From Fen-1258 sp947085815 (GTDB lineage Bacteria; Bacteroidota; Ignavibacteria; Ignavibacteriales; Melioribacteraceae), in NCBI GenBank assembly GCA_947085815.1, contig CAMTXU010000013.1, forward strand, positions 23,825-87,824: a stretch of DNA of 64,000 nt. The letters run 5' to 3'. Position numbers and translations under genes: made by a program. The notes below the pieces were generated by a model, which saw only the letters and a list, made by a program, of their open reading frames with translations, did not search any database and had not been told where the DNA came from. Positions 17,296-26,441 of the stretch are shown here, one piece after another (position 1 is the first letter of the stretch; each line of letters starts with the position of its first letter).

Positions 17296-17747
17296 ATGGA
17301 AATCTCAAACTACAATCACAAAATCATCGAAGTCGTCCATTTCCACCAAGTGGAGATGCTTGGTGTCTCAATAACGCAGTGTACTATAATTACTTTGAGG
17401 ATGCACGAATAAAATATGTTCAAGATCCTAAGAAAAATTTTGCGCTCAAGGAGTTGCTGGAAAGAAATTCATTCTTCATTATGGTACATAATGATTGCGA
17501 CTATCTGGATTCAGCTTATCTGGATGACGAATTGAATGTTTACACGCGAATAGAATTTATAAAGAACTCAAGTTTTGGATTTAAGCATATAGTAGAAAAA
17601 GCTAAAAGCAAAAAAATTATTGCATGTGGAATGGGTGTAGTTGTGCATATTGACCGCATCACTAAAAAATCTTTGCCTATTCCGCAAGAATTTTATGACG
17701 CCGTTCAAAAATTCGAACGGCAAGTTGAAATTCGCAAATCAACTTAG
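17296..17747 (+). pseudogene. YbgC/FadM-like acyl-CoA thioesterase with a frameshift
   Basis: From ATG 17296 the frame reads HFHQVEMLGV, the start of the hot-dog thioesterase signature (H/D...DxxGHVNNAxY). One base later, in the other frame, it continues NNAVYYNYFEDARIKYV and runs cleanly to TAG 17745-17747. One missing base near 17364-17370 explains both. The restored protein would be 150 residues, the normal length of the family. The downstream frame on its own could start in the repeat before the gene (residues such as MLLILFLI), but that N-terminus is spurious. It may be a true pseudogene or an assembly indel. Confidence 0.7.
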
Positions 17748-18874
17748 CGAATTATGAAAAGTATAGTTCCGATACCGAGTATAGAAATTGTTACCCATCT
17801 GCATTGGACTGGATATTTTTTCTTTAATACGCCCCATAACTTTGCCGCTCCCAGCATCAATACAATCAATGCTACAGTTATAAGAGAGCATTCTCCAAAG
17901 CCATAGTTCTGTTTAGATATTTGTACTAGGCTCTTGCCCCAAAATATTTCACGGTAGATTAATTGGAGATGTAGCCAATAAATCAAAAGGGATTCACGGC
18001 TGACATCCAAAATGAGTGATTTATAATTTTCTTTTTTGTGAAGATAAAACCAGAATACTCCCAGTAAGAATAAAATCACTCCAAGTCGCTCAAAGAAGAA
18101 AAGCGGATTCGGTCTTGTTCCAACATTCAAAAGAGGGAGTATTAAATACATTAGAAAAACACTGACCAGATAAAATGTAATGCCAAAAATTATTAGCTTC
18201 CTGGCAAAGGCTTCTTCCGTATTGCTCTGTTTAGCCTCAATATAATATTTGGCAACATAGGCGCCGCTGAATATAAATACCCACCATGGGAAAAGCGGAA
18301 AAAGTGAACCGTGCATTTTGTTAAGATAATTTGAAAAGAAGAGAGGTATATAGCTGGAAAAATCTATTGCCCACATTAAAGGACTTATTACTAGCACAGC
18401 AATAGTGGCAAAAAGATTAAAATTATAAAACTTTTGTTCTGATTTAATAAATATTCTCGCAAGAAGTAAAATAATTAATCCGGTGGATATCAATTGAAGA
18501 ATATCAACAGTGTATAAACTTTCTAAAACAGGTTGCGTTTGATTATGAAGAAGTTTTGACAACGAGAAGTAGGGGAGATGGAGCGAGTAGCCGACTAAAA
18601 ATATAAGTCCGATTCGCGACATCTTCCGCCAAAATTCTTTTCCGAATAATCTGAGTTGTTCAATTCCTTTTTGCAAGGACAATACAAAAACTAATCCTGA
18701 AGCAAAAGTGAAAGATGGTGCAACTAGTCCGTTAATAAAATTTAATCGGTCAAATAACCAGGTATGCTTCAGCGCAGGGAGCAAGAGTGAATTAAATACA
18801 TGCACCTCAATCATTACGATTAATGCCAGACCTTTCAAAAGATCAATAAATAAAGCACGACTTTTCACGCTCAT
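17744..18874 (-). CDS. HGSNAT/DUF1624-like membrane acyltransferase
   Basis: This 376-residue protein has about nine to ten membrane helices and opens SRALFIDLLKGLALIVMIEVHVFNSLL, the pattern (RxxxxDxxKGxA...H) of heparan-alpha-glucosaminide N-acetyltransferase-like proteins. The His in EVHVFN matches the proposed acetyl-carrying histidine. Later GSLFPLFPWWVFIFSGAY is also typical. In bacteria such proteins acylate envelope sugars; the substrate is unknown. It is convergent with the thioesterase and the two stop codons overlap by four bases. Confidence 0.8.
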   Translation of the reverse strand: MSVKSRALFIDLLKGLALIVMIEVHVFNSLLLPALKHTWLFDRLNFINGLVAPSFTFASGLVFVLSLQKGIEQLRLFGKEFWRKMSRIGLIFLVGYSLHLPYFSLSKLLHNQTQPVLESLYTVDILQLISTGLIILLLARIFIKSEQKFYNFNLFATIAVLVISPLMWAIDFSSYIPLFFSNYLNKMHGSLFPLFPWWVFIFSGAYVAKYYIEAKQSNTEEAFARKLIIFGITFYLVSVFLMYLILPLLNVGTRPNPLFFFERLGVILFLLGVFWFYLHKKENYKSLILDVSRESLLIYWLHLQLIYREIFWGKSLVQISKQNYGFGECSLITVALIVLMLGAAKLWGVLKKKYPVQCRWVTISILGIGTILFIIR

Positions 18875-19020
18875 TATTTTTGCTCGAAAAATTTGTATTT
18901 AAGATAGTGAATAAAAAATATATTCAATAGAGGAAAGATATTGCCGAAGCTTTTTCGTTCTATAAAATTTGAAAATAATTTAGTAGTTTGGCAGTAGATC
19001 AAGAAAATAAAAGGGGAATT

Positions 19021-19710
19021 ATGAACCTGGTTTTTGATATTGAAACCGTTGGAGTTGATTTTGAAACTCTCTCCGAATCCCAGCAGGAATTCTTGCTGCG
19101 TTACACAGAAACCGAAAAAAATCCTCAGAAGAAAGATGAATTGGTAGAGGAGCAGAAACGATATCTTAGTCTCTACCCCTATACAGCTAAAATTATTGCA
19201 ATCGGTTTAATTAATACCGATAAAGAAAGTTCAATTGTTCTTTATGAGAATAGCGAAAATGAGGAATGGATTGCCGAAGAAAAAATTACTAAGTACAAAC
19301 CCGCCGATGAAGAGCAAATGCTCAAATATTTTTGGAAATATGCGGCTCAGGCAGAAAAAGTTATCTCTTTTAACGGAAGAAGTTTCGATCTACCATTTAT
19401 TATGATTCGCTCTGCCATGTATAAAATAAAACCAACAAGAAATTTTTTGAAAAATCGTTACGATTCTTCCCATCATGTCGATCTTCTAGATCAATTTACA
19501 TTTTATGGACTCACAAAGAAATTCAATCTTGATTTTTATTGTCATGCCATGGGAATTGAATCACCGAAATCCAAAGGGATCACAGGAATGGATGTTAAAG
19601 AACTTTACCGCGCCGGAAGAATGAAGGACATTGCCATCTACTGCCACGCCGATGTAAAAGCGACATATGAATTGTATAAAATATGGAACGATTTTTTGAA
19701 TTTGAGCTGA
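19021..19710 (+). CDS. PolB-related 3'-5' exonuclease (DEDD fold)
   Basis: The 229-residue protein begins NLVFDIETVGVDF (Asp and Glu of ExoI). It has ISFNGRSFDLPFIMIR (ExoII, NGxxFDxP), then HVDLLDQFTFYG and AIYCHADVKATYELY (ExoIII). This set defines the predicted exonuclease domain related to DNA polymerase B, and the four acidic residues are intact. AAAGGGG lies just before ATG 19021, so I prefer this start over a TTG 33 bases upstream. It is monocistronic. Its role in DNA repair is inference. Confidence 0.87.
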   Translation: MNLVFDIETVGVDFETLSESQQEFLLRYTETEKNPQKKDELVEEQKRYLSLYPYTAKIIAIGLINTDKESSIVLYENSENEEWIAEEKITKYKPADEEQMLKYFWKYAAQAEKVISFNGRSFDLPFIMIRSAMYKIKPTRNFLKNRYDSSHHVDLLDQFTFYGLTKKFNLDFYCHAMGIESPKSKGITGMDVKELYRAGRMKDIAIYCHADVKATYELYKIWNDFLNLS

Positions 19711-19788
19711 CATTACATTCTTTATCCAACAATTGCATTGAAGATTAGCCCTTGATGTAATATGTTGTAATCCAAACTTGGAGGTACT

Positions 19789-20337
19789 ATGGATTTTATT
19801 AATATCATCAACTTGATTAACCAGCATAAGCATAAAATCGCAACTGCTTATTTCGAGCAAGTCAAAAACACCGATTACATGAAGACCTATCATAAACTCG
19901 ATCCGGAAAAGGTAATTGCAAGAGAAGAAGCTACTTATACTCATCTGGTAGATTGGTTAAAAAATGGCGCCAATAATGACGACGCCGAGAAGTTTTTTGC
20001 AAATGTCGGTTCGGAGAGATATACAGAAGGCTTTCCTTTAAGTGAACTGAACTATGCACTATATATAAGCAAGAAAGCTTTTTGGTCGTTTATGATTGAG
20101 CACTCTGAAATAATTGAAGGACTAGATAAAAAATTAATTGTTGAGTTTTTTGGAATACTAAGTAATTATTTTGCACTTGGTGGTTTTTATATGGTTAGAG
20201 GATATATTAATACTCTGTTTGATAAACTCGATATCAATGATAGACTCACACGTGAAGAAATTCACAATATTCTGGTGCGCGGTGCCTTAGATGAAGAAGA
20301 TCTTGATATGAGCGAATTCGCATGGAGGCACGTTTAA
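19789..20337 (+). CDS. RsbRD N-terminal-like helical protein
   Basis: The 182-residue all-helical protein starts IINLINQHKHKIATAYFEQVK and includes EATYTHLVDWLKNGANNDDAEKFFANVG and EGFPLSELNYALYISKKAFWSF. This pattern resembles the N-terminal domain of RsbR-type sensor proteins (RsbRD_N), which normally precede a STAS domain; no STAS domain follows here. It could be a free sensory domain. GGAGGTACT lies just before the ATG. The homology is by eye and moderate. Confidence 0.5.
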   Translation: MDFINIINLINQHKHKIATAYFEQVKNTDYMKTYHKLDPEKVIAREEATYTHLVDWLKNGANNDDAEKFFANVGSERYTEGFPLSELNYALYISKKAFWSFMIEHSEIIEGLDKKLIVEFFGILSNYFALGGFYMVRGYINTLFDKLDINDRLTREEIHNILVRGALDEEDLDMSEFAWRHV

Positions 20338-20436
20338 TAAAATATAATCCCAAAGTTTTTAATGCATCAATCATTTTTCAGAAATATGTTTCTATTCCGG
20401 TTAAACAACAGCATCAATAACTAATTGGAGTTCTAC

Positions 20437-20850
20437 ATGAACACAAAAAAAATGATTATTGCAGTCATCGCTGTTTTTATTCTTCTGGAAGCAACAAACT
20501 TCCTTGTGCACAACGTCATTCTCTCTAAAACATATGAGGGTATGGCTAACGTTTTCCGCTCTTTGGAAGAAATGAATAGGAGAATGTGGAGGATGTTGAT
20601 AGCAGATCTGGTCTGGTCTTTCTTCTTTGTATTTATTTTTATTAAAGGATACCAGAACAAAGGACTTATGGAAGGAGTCCGTTACGGAGTTTATATAGCC
20701 TTATTCATGAACTTTGTAGCTGCCGTTGCTCAAAATGTAGTATATCCAATCCCGTACACTTTAGCCCTGCAATGGTTTATCTTTGGGTCTATTCAATGTA
20801 TAATTCTAGGAATAGTTACGGCATTAATTTATAAACCAAAAGCAGCGTAG
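20437..20850 (+). CDS. Four-helix integral membrane protein, unknown function
   Basis: The 137-residue protein has four hydrophobic helices (about 5-24, 50-68, 83-101 and 108-130) with short charged loops. The second loop holds GYQNKGLMEGVRYGVYIALFM, a Gly-rich arrangement common in small DUF-type membrane proteins of Bacteroidota. ATG 20437 has GGAG eight bases upstream; a start 12 bases earlier is possible but lacks a site. A Rho-independent terminator follows at 20876. I do not recognise the family. Confidence 0.7.
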   Translation: MNTKKMIIAVIAVFILLEATNFLVHNVILSKTYEGMANVFRSLEEMNRRMWRMLIADLVWSFFFVFIFIKGYQNKGLMEGVRYGVYIALFMNFVAAVAQNVVYPIPYTLALQWFIFGSIQCIILGIVTALIYKPKAA

Positions 20851-20875
20851 TACGCTTTAAAATAATAGTTTTTAT

Positions 20876-20904
20876 AAAAGGGGCGCCTTCGATGCGCCTC
20901 TTTT
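20876..20904 (+). terminator. Rho-independent terminator
   Basis: AAAAGGGGCGC and GCGCCTCTTTT form an 11-bp stem with one G-T pair around a 7-base loop, ending in TTTT. It closes the four-helix membrane gene and isolates the mobA-started sulfur island downstream. Confidence 0.8.
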
Positions 20905-20971
20905 CAAGTAAATATATTTTGTTTTAAAAAATCTCACCCCTTATTTTCAGTAACACCATTTGAGCAATTGA

Positions 20972-21598
20972 TTGAAAGAAAAATATTCAAATATTACCGG
21001 AATAATTCTCTCGGGCGGACTGAGTTCCAGAATGGGTACCGATAAAGCTTTATTAAAAATTGACAACCAAACGATGATCGAAAGAATAGCTGGTGTAATG
21101 TCCAAGGTATTTAAAAATATTTTAATCAGCACAAATTATTTTGAAAGCTACCGGTTTCTCGGTTTACAAATGGTTGAAGATGTTCACAGAAATCATGGAC
21201 CAATCTCCGGTGTTCATGCCGCACTAGTTGCTTCTACTACCAATAAAAATTTTATACTTTCATGCGATCTGCCACTGATATCCGAAGAAATGATCCGCTA
21301 CATTATTGAATATAATTCCTCAAAGCAGATCTCTATTCCTATTGTTAAAGAAAGCATTGAACCACTTTGCGGTGTTTATCGCAATTCTCTAATTCCAGTC
21401 ATTGAAGAAATGATGATTGATTCAACCCGGTTAAAAAAAGAAAATGGGAGAAGTAGTGCGAGCATGAAACAGTTGATCGAAAAAGTTGGAGCGGAATTTA
21501 TAGAAACTAAATCTCTCCCATTCTTTAAGGATGATCTATTCTTCAATATGAATAGCATGAATGATTATGAGTTCATTAAAAAAAAATTTGCTGAATGA
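20972..21598 (+). CDS. mobA: Molybdenum cofactor guanylyltransferase MobA
   Basis: MobA links GMP to molybdopterin to give the guanine dinucleotide form used by DMSO-reductase-family enzymes. The protein (208 residues) has the nucleotide-binding N-terminus GIILSGGLSSRMGTDKALL, then HGPISGVHAAL and FILSCDLPLI, as expected. The start is TTG at 20972. Its end overlaps the multiheme cytochrome by four bases (ATGA). The location just ahead of the PsrA-like molybdoenzyme suggests it supplies that enzyme's cofactor. Confidence 0.92.
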   Translation: MKEKYSNITGIILSGGLSSRMGTDKALLKIDNQTMIERIAGVMSKVFKNILISTNYFESYRFLGLQMVEDVHRNHGPISGVHAALVASTTNKNFILSCDLPLISEEMIRYIIEYNSSKQISIPIVKESIEPLCGVYRNSLIPVIEEMMIDSTRLKKENGRSSASMKQLIEKVGAEFIETKSLPFFKDDLFFNMNSMNDYEFIKKKFAE

Positions 21599-23592
21599 GA
21601 AAACGGCATAATCCAAATATCAAGTTTCTGCTAACTGCATATTTTTTTGTTCTGTTGACATCTGGATTTTTTATCTATGGTGTGTTCTGGTATATAAATG
21701 TTCCGGTTGACGAGAAAGCGGAAAAATACCGCGTTGAGCAGTTGAAGAAAAAGACTGGAGTAGATGAATCCGCTTTTACCGATTTGCCCCTAATACTTGA
21801 ACGTAGAGAAGGATGTTTAACATGCCATACCGGAATTAAGGGAATAGAAGATCCTCATAACCATGAAACAATTGGCTGCTATTCTTGCCACCTTGGCAAT
21901 AGATTAACCAAGGACAAAACTGAAGCGCATAAAAATTTAGTGTTAATACCGGGTAATTCTTCAAATGCCTCTATTACTTGCGGAGTGGCTGGCTGTCATC
22001 CTCAAATGATTTCCCGAATGCAGAACAACATAATGACTACAATGAATGGAGTTGTAACTGTTGATAAATGGGTTTTGGGCGAAGCCAATTCTCCAACTTT
22101 CCGAGCACCAATCGATTCGTTAAAATATTCAGCGGCGGATACACATCTTAGAAATCTTTGTGCCTCCTGCCATCTCTCAAATGAAAAAACTGAATTAGGA
22201 CCGATAGAGCAATTATCACGCGGCGGCGGATGCCTGGCTTGTCATCTTAACTACTCATCTGAAGCGGAAAAAGAGTTGACTGAGTTAATGAAGAGAAAAA
22301 AAAGTTTACACGCCGAGGCGGGAAAAAAAGATGGAAAAAAGGAAAGATTGAAAACTAAATTTCATCCGTCAATCTCTCTCCAAGTTGAAAATAAACATTG
22401 CTTTGGATGTCATTCCCGGTCAGGTAGAATTTCTTTAAGCTATGATGGATGGCATGAAACACTTCTTAGTCCGGAAAACGTGAAGGGAAAAGTCGGATTC
22501 AGAATTTTAGATGATGGGAGAGTTGTTACAAAGATTCAAGCCGATGTTCATTCCGAACGCGGAATGATTTGTGTCGACTGCCATACTTCATACGAACTGA
22601 TGGGAGATGGAACATATTCATTTCATAAAGAAGAGCAGATGAAAGTGCAGTGCACAGATTGTCATTCAAGCACTGAATTTAAAACCCAAAAACTTAGTGA
22701 GTTTGATTTTGAATCCAGAAAAATTGCGGAGCTGCAAAAGTTTGATAGCAAAGAGAGAAATTATCTAACCGTTGGAAAAAATGGGTTTCCTCTAATCAAT
22801 AGTTTTACAAAGAATGGGAAAGCTTATCTAATAAAAAAGTCAAATGAACAAGTTGCGGAAATTATATCTCCTCTATCTGTATGTACAAATGAAGGCGCAC
22901 ACAAAAATTTATCGTGCAACTCTTGTCATAATTCATGGGCGCCTCAGTGTATAGGCTGTCACACAGAGTTTGATAAGGATGGCTCCATGTTCGATCTCTT
23001 ATCGAACAAAGAAGCTAAAGGGGAATGGCTTGAGTACCCAAAAGATCTGTTGGCTGAACCGGCAGTTTTGGGTATTCGTGAATCCAAGAATGAGAATGGT
23101 TCGACAGTAAAAGTAGTTGAAGAATTTATTCCGGGAATGATTTTGACGATTAACAACAACAAATCGAAAAACGAGAAACCGATATTTAAAAGATTATTCG
23201 CACCCGGATTTTCACACACAATAAGAAAACAATCTCGTTCTTGTGAATCTTGTCATTACAATCCGGCAGCAATTGGATACGGAAGAGGAAGGCTTGACTA
23301 CCAGATTATAGGAAGCGTCGGGAAATGGTTTTTCACACCAAAATATTCTAACATTAAATATGACGGACTTCCGGAAGATGCATGGATTGGATTTCTCAAA
23401 GAACGCACCTACACTTCAACAACCCGTGATAATACACGCCCCTTTTCAATCGAAGAACAATGGAAAATTCTAACTGTGGGCGCCTGTCTAACATGTCACA
23501 AATCAACAACTAAAATTATGCGGGAATCCTTATCAGATTTTGTCAGAGTAAAGTCAAAACTGAGCGAGAAATGCGTTTTACCGAAATGGTAA
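21595..23592 (+). CDS. Membrane-anchored multiheme cytochrome c (12 heme motifs)
   Basis: The 665-residue protein has an N-terminal membrane helix (about 10-33) and a large periplasmic part. I count eleven CXXCH motifs (for example CLTCH at 74, CYSCH at 95, CASCH at 189, CLACH at 213, then CFGCH, CVDCH, CTDCH, CNSCH, CIGCH, CESCH and CLTCH) plus one CGVAGCH (CX4CH) near 129. So twelve hemes are possible. Such proteins act as electron hubs between the quinone pool and periplasmic reductases. Overlap with mobA and proximity to the molybdoenzyme genes point to a shared respiratory role. No exact named family is recognised. Confidence 0.88.
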   Translation: MRKRHNPNIKFLLTAYFFVLLTSGFFIYGVFWYINVPVDEKAEKYRVEQLKKKTGVDESAFTDLPLILERREGCLTCHTGIKGIEDPHNHETIGCYSCHLGNRLTKDKTEAHKNLVLIPGNSSNASITCGVAGCHPQMISRMQNNIMTTMNGVVTVDKWVLGEANSPTFRAPIDSLKYSAADTHLRNLCASCHLSNEKTELGPIEQLSRGGGCLACHLNYSSEAEKELTELMKRKKSLHAEAGKKDGKKERLKTKFHPSISLQVENKHCFGCHSRSGRISLSYDGWHETLLSPENVKGKVGFRILDDGRVVTKIQADVHSERGMICVDCHTSYELMGDGTYSFHKEEQMKVQCTDCHSSTEFKTQKLSEFDFESRKIAELQKFDSKERNYLTVGKNGFPLINSFTKNGKAYLIKKSNEQVAEIISPLSVCTNEGAHKNLSCNSCHNSWAPQCIGCHTEFDKDGSMFDLLSNKEAKGEWLEYPKDLLAEPAVLGIRESKNENGSTVKVVEEFIPGMILTINNNKSKNEKPIFKRLFAPGFSHTIRKQSRSCESCHYNPAAIGYGRGRLDYQIIGSVGKWFFTPKYSNIKYDGLPEDAWIGFLKERTYTSTTRDNTRPFSIEEQWKILTVGACLTCHKSTTKIMRESLSDFVRVKSKLSEKCVLPKW

Positions 23593-23753
23593 CCTAACAT
23601 TATTTCCTAATCCTTCACTGATGAAACCTTAGTTATCATCGATCTAAAGTCCTTATTTCCTCAATATCAAAACATTTTATAGAATTATTCTTAGATATTA
23701 GAATTTTTTGTTCGATTTTTACATCAAATCCCGCAAATAATCAGTACCTATAA

Positions 23754-23786
23754 TTGGCAAGAAAGTTGATATTTATGAGTATCAAC
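23754..23786 (+). promoter_or_regulatory. MerR-type operator/promoter, copy 1
   Basis: TTGGCA (23754-23759) is followed six bases later by the inverted repeat GTTGATA-N8-TATCAAC (23765-23786). The same TTGGCA plus inverted repeat occurs at 30479-30515 before the paralogous regulator. Location directly before a MerR gene (ATG 23801) fits autoregulation and control of the adjacent reductase operon. Confidence 0.7.
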
Positions 23787-23800
23787 AATCTAGAGGATGG

Positions 23801-24238
23801 ATGTACGATAGTATCGACAATGCAGAACCAATCTTTTCAATCAGCGTTGCAGCAAGGTTGCTTAAAATTTCCGTCCACACTCTTAGAATGTATGAACGTG
23901 AAGGTCTAATCATTCCATTCAAAAAAGATTCTAATCAACGGCTCTACGCAAAAGCAGACCTCGAAAGAATTCAGTGTATTCGTGACGCAATCAACCAAGC
24001 TAAGATCAGTATCAATGGAATTAAAACAATTTACTCGTTGATTCCATGCTGGGATATAGTTAAGTGTTCTGAAGAGGAGCGGAAAGATTGCAGTTCCTTT
24101 AACAATGCGCAAAAACCTTGTTGGACTTACGATCACAAAAATGTTTGCAAAGAGAGAAATTGCAGGGATTGTGAAGTTTATTCAAAGTATTCTCAGTGCG
24201 GAAACATTAAAGAGTTAATAAAATTTAGTACGAGGTAA
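23801..24238 (+). CDS. MerR-family regulator with eight-cysteine C-terminal domain
   Basis: The 145-residue protein has an N-terminal MerR helix-turn-helix (SVAARLLKISVHTLRMYEREGL, about 13-34, and NQRLYAKADLERIQCIR). The short C-terminal domain is Cys-rich: PCWDIVKC, KDC, PCW, VCKERNCRDCEVY and QCG, eight cysteines in all, matched one for one in the paralogue at 30527. The domain looks like a metal, Fe-S or thiol sensor rather than a known drug-binding type. AGAGG precedes ATG 23801. It lies 3 bases before the psrA-like gene, so it probably controls the cassette. Confidence 0.85.
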   Translation: MYDSIDNAEPIFSISVAARLLKISVHTLRMYEREGLIIPFKKDSNQRLYAKADLERIQCIRDAINQAKISINGIKTIYSLIPCWDIVKCSEEERKDCSSFNNAQKPCWTYDHKNVCKERNCRDCEVYSKYSQCGNIKELIKFSTR

Positions 24239-24241
24239 CAG

Positions 24242-26440
24242 ATGAATTCTATCTCAAGAAGAAAGTTCTTAAAGATCACCGGATTTTCGGTTGGGGCTGT
24301 TGCTGCTGCTTCAACACTCAGCCCGATGATTAAGGGAGCTGATAAGATTCACAATGAAAAAATAAAAGGAATTCAGAAAATTCCTACTTACTGCGATTTA
24401 TGTTTTTGGAAGTGTGGTGCGATCGCATATTTGAAAGACGGAGAATTGTGGAAGATTGAAGGACATCCGGAAGATCCGTTAAGTAAGGGAAGATTGTGCT
24501 CACGAGGAACAGGTGGAATTGGTGCTCACTTTGATTCGGATCGTTTACGTTCGCCGCTCATCAGATCGAAAGCCCGCGGTAAAGAAGAGTGGAAAGAGGT
24601 CACATGGAGCGAAGCGTTCGATTACATCGCTGAAAAGATGAACAAGATTAAAGCTCAATATGGACCGGAATCGGTAGCGTTCTTTTCACACGGCATCGGC
24701 GGAACATTTTTAAAACATACTCTTAACGCATTCGGAACTCAGAATGTCGCAGCTCCTTCATTTGCGCAATGCCGCGGTCCACGCGATGTTGGTTTCGAAT
24801 TAACATTCGGTGAAGCGATCGGATCTCCTGAACGAACGGATATAGAGAACTCGAAATGTCTTGTACTGATCGGCTCTCACCTTGGTGAGAATATGCACAA
24901 CACTCAAGTTCAAGAATTTGCAGATGCGGTTCAAAAAGACGCCACTATAATTGTTGTTGATCCGAGATTTTCTGTAGCGGCATCGAAAGCAAAATACTAT
25001 TTACCAATCAAACCGGGAACAGATATTGCTCTTCTGCTTGCCTGGATGAACGTAATCGTTTCTGAAAAGCTTTATGATATTGATTATGTAACAAAATTTG
25101 GATTTGGTTTCGAGCAATTTGCCGCTGAGATTTCTCAATACACACCTGAGTGGGCTTATCCTGAAACCGGAATAGATCCTGAGTTGATTAGAACGACTGC
25201 AAGAGTAATGTCTCAACACAAACCGGCAACTTTAATTCATCCCGGACGCCATACAACATGGTACGGAGATGATTCACAACGATCTCGTGCAATTGCTCTT
25301 CTCAATGCATTGATGGGAAGTTGGGGACGCAAAGGCGGATTCTTTTATCCCACAAAATTTGCCGTACCTGGCTATCCTTATCCGGCTTATCCTGAACCGT
25401 CAAAGCCGAAAGTCGATAATCCAAATAAAAAATATCCGTTCGCTTCGGAAGAAATTACTACCGGAATTCGTGAAGCAACAATAACCGGTAATCCATATCC
25501 AGTCAAAAGCTGGTTTGTTTACGCCACAAATTTAATTCACTCACTGCCGAATGAAGATGAGACGATCAAAGCAATTCAGAATTTGGATTTGATGGTTGTT
25601 GTAGATGTAATACCAAGCGAAATTGCCGGATGGGCAGATGTTGTTCTTCCGGAATCGGTTTATCTGGAACGCTATGATGATCTTCATTCATCACCGTTCA
25701 AAGAACAATTCCTCGGAATCCGTCAACCGGTTGTTGATTCACCCGGCGATCAGAAACCGAATTGGTGGATCGCAAAAAAACTTGCTGAGAAGTTAGGTCT
25801 TGGTCATTACTATCCCTGGAACGATATTGAAGAGTATCTCGATTTCCGCCTGAAGAAAATCGGAATGAGTCTTGATGAGATGAAAAAGAAGGGAATCGTT
25901 CACGGAAACAAAGCTCAAATCTATTTTGAAGATGGAATCACTCCGGAATTTGCAACACCATCCGGTAAGATAGAATTCTATTCTCCTCAGCTTGCAGAAG
26001 CAGGATTCGACCCTGTTCCAAAATATAAACGGCCTGAACAGCCACCTACCGGCTATTTCAGATTGTTATTCGGGCGCGCTCCGGTTCATACATTCAGCCG
26101 TACTCAATCCAATAGAATCCTGATGGATATGATGGACGAGAATGAAGTCTGGGTTAATGAAGATATTGCAAATCGTTTCGGATTGAAAAATGCTCAGCAT
26201 GTTCGATTGAAAAATCAAGATGGAGTTGTAAGCAATAAAATAAAAGTGAAGATAACAGAAAGAATTAGAACGGATTGTGTTTATATGGTTCATGGTTTTG
26301 GACACAATTCTAAAATGCTTAAGGGCGCATTTGGTAAAGGTGCAAGCGATGCTCAGCTCGTTACAAAATATGTTACGGATCCACTTATGGGAGGAACCGG
26401 AATGAATGTGAACTTCGTAACATTTGAGATGGAGGCATAA
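24242..26440 (+). CDS. Molybdopterin oxidoreductase catalytic subunit (PsrA/PhsA-like)
   Basis: A 732-residue member of the DMSO-reductase superfamily. A twin-arginine signal SRRKFLK opens the protein, so it is exported folded. A [4Fe-4S] motif CDLCFWKC...CSRG uses Cys51, 54, 58 and 86. Cys177 (AQCRGPRDV) is the likely molybdenum ligand, as in polysulfide and thiosulfate reductases. Late motifs (VHTFSRTQSN, VWVNEDIANRFGL) fit the molydopterin-binding C-terminal domain. The ferredoxin and NrfD subunits follow directly. Polysulfide, thiosulfate or tetrathionate are the likely substrates; sequence alone cannot choose. Confidence 0.9.
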   Translation: MNSISRRKFLKITGFSVGAVAAASTLSPMIKGADKIHNEKIKGIQKIPTYCDLCFWKCGAIAYLKDGELWKIEGHPEDPLSKGRLCSRGTGGIGAHFDSDRLRSPLIRSKARGKEEWKEVTWSEAFDYIAEKMNKIKAQYGPESVAFFSHGIGGTFLKHTLNAFGTQNVAAPSFAQCRGPRDVGFELTFGEAIGSPERTDIENSKCLVLIGSHLGENMHNTQVQEFADAVQKDATIIVVDPRFSVAASKAKYYLPIKPGTDIALLLAWMNVIVSEKLYDIDYVTKFGFGFEQFAAEISQYTPEWAYPETGIDPELIRTTARVMSQHKPATLIHPGRHTTWYGDDSQRSRAIALLNALMGSWGRKGGFFYPTKFAVPGYPYPAYPEPSKPKVDNPNKKYPFASEEITTGIREATITGNPYPVKSWFVYATNLIHSLPNEDETIKAIQNLDLMVVVDVIPSEIAGWADVVLPESVYLERYDDLHSSPFKEQFLGIRQPVVDSPGDQKPNWWIAKKLAEKLGLGHYYPWNDIEEYLDFRLKKIGMSLDEMKKKGIVHGNKAQIYFEDGITPEFATPSGKIEFYSPQLAEAGFDPVPKYKRPEQPPTGYFRLLFGRAPVHTFSRTQSNRILMDMMDENEVWVNEDIANRFGLKNAQHVRLKNQDGVVSNKIKVKITERIRTDCVYMVHGFGHNSKMLKGAFGKGASDAQLVTKYVTDPLMGGTGMNVNFVTFEMEA

Positions 26441-26441
26441 C

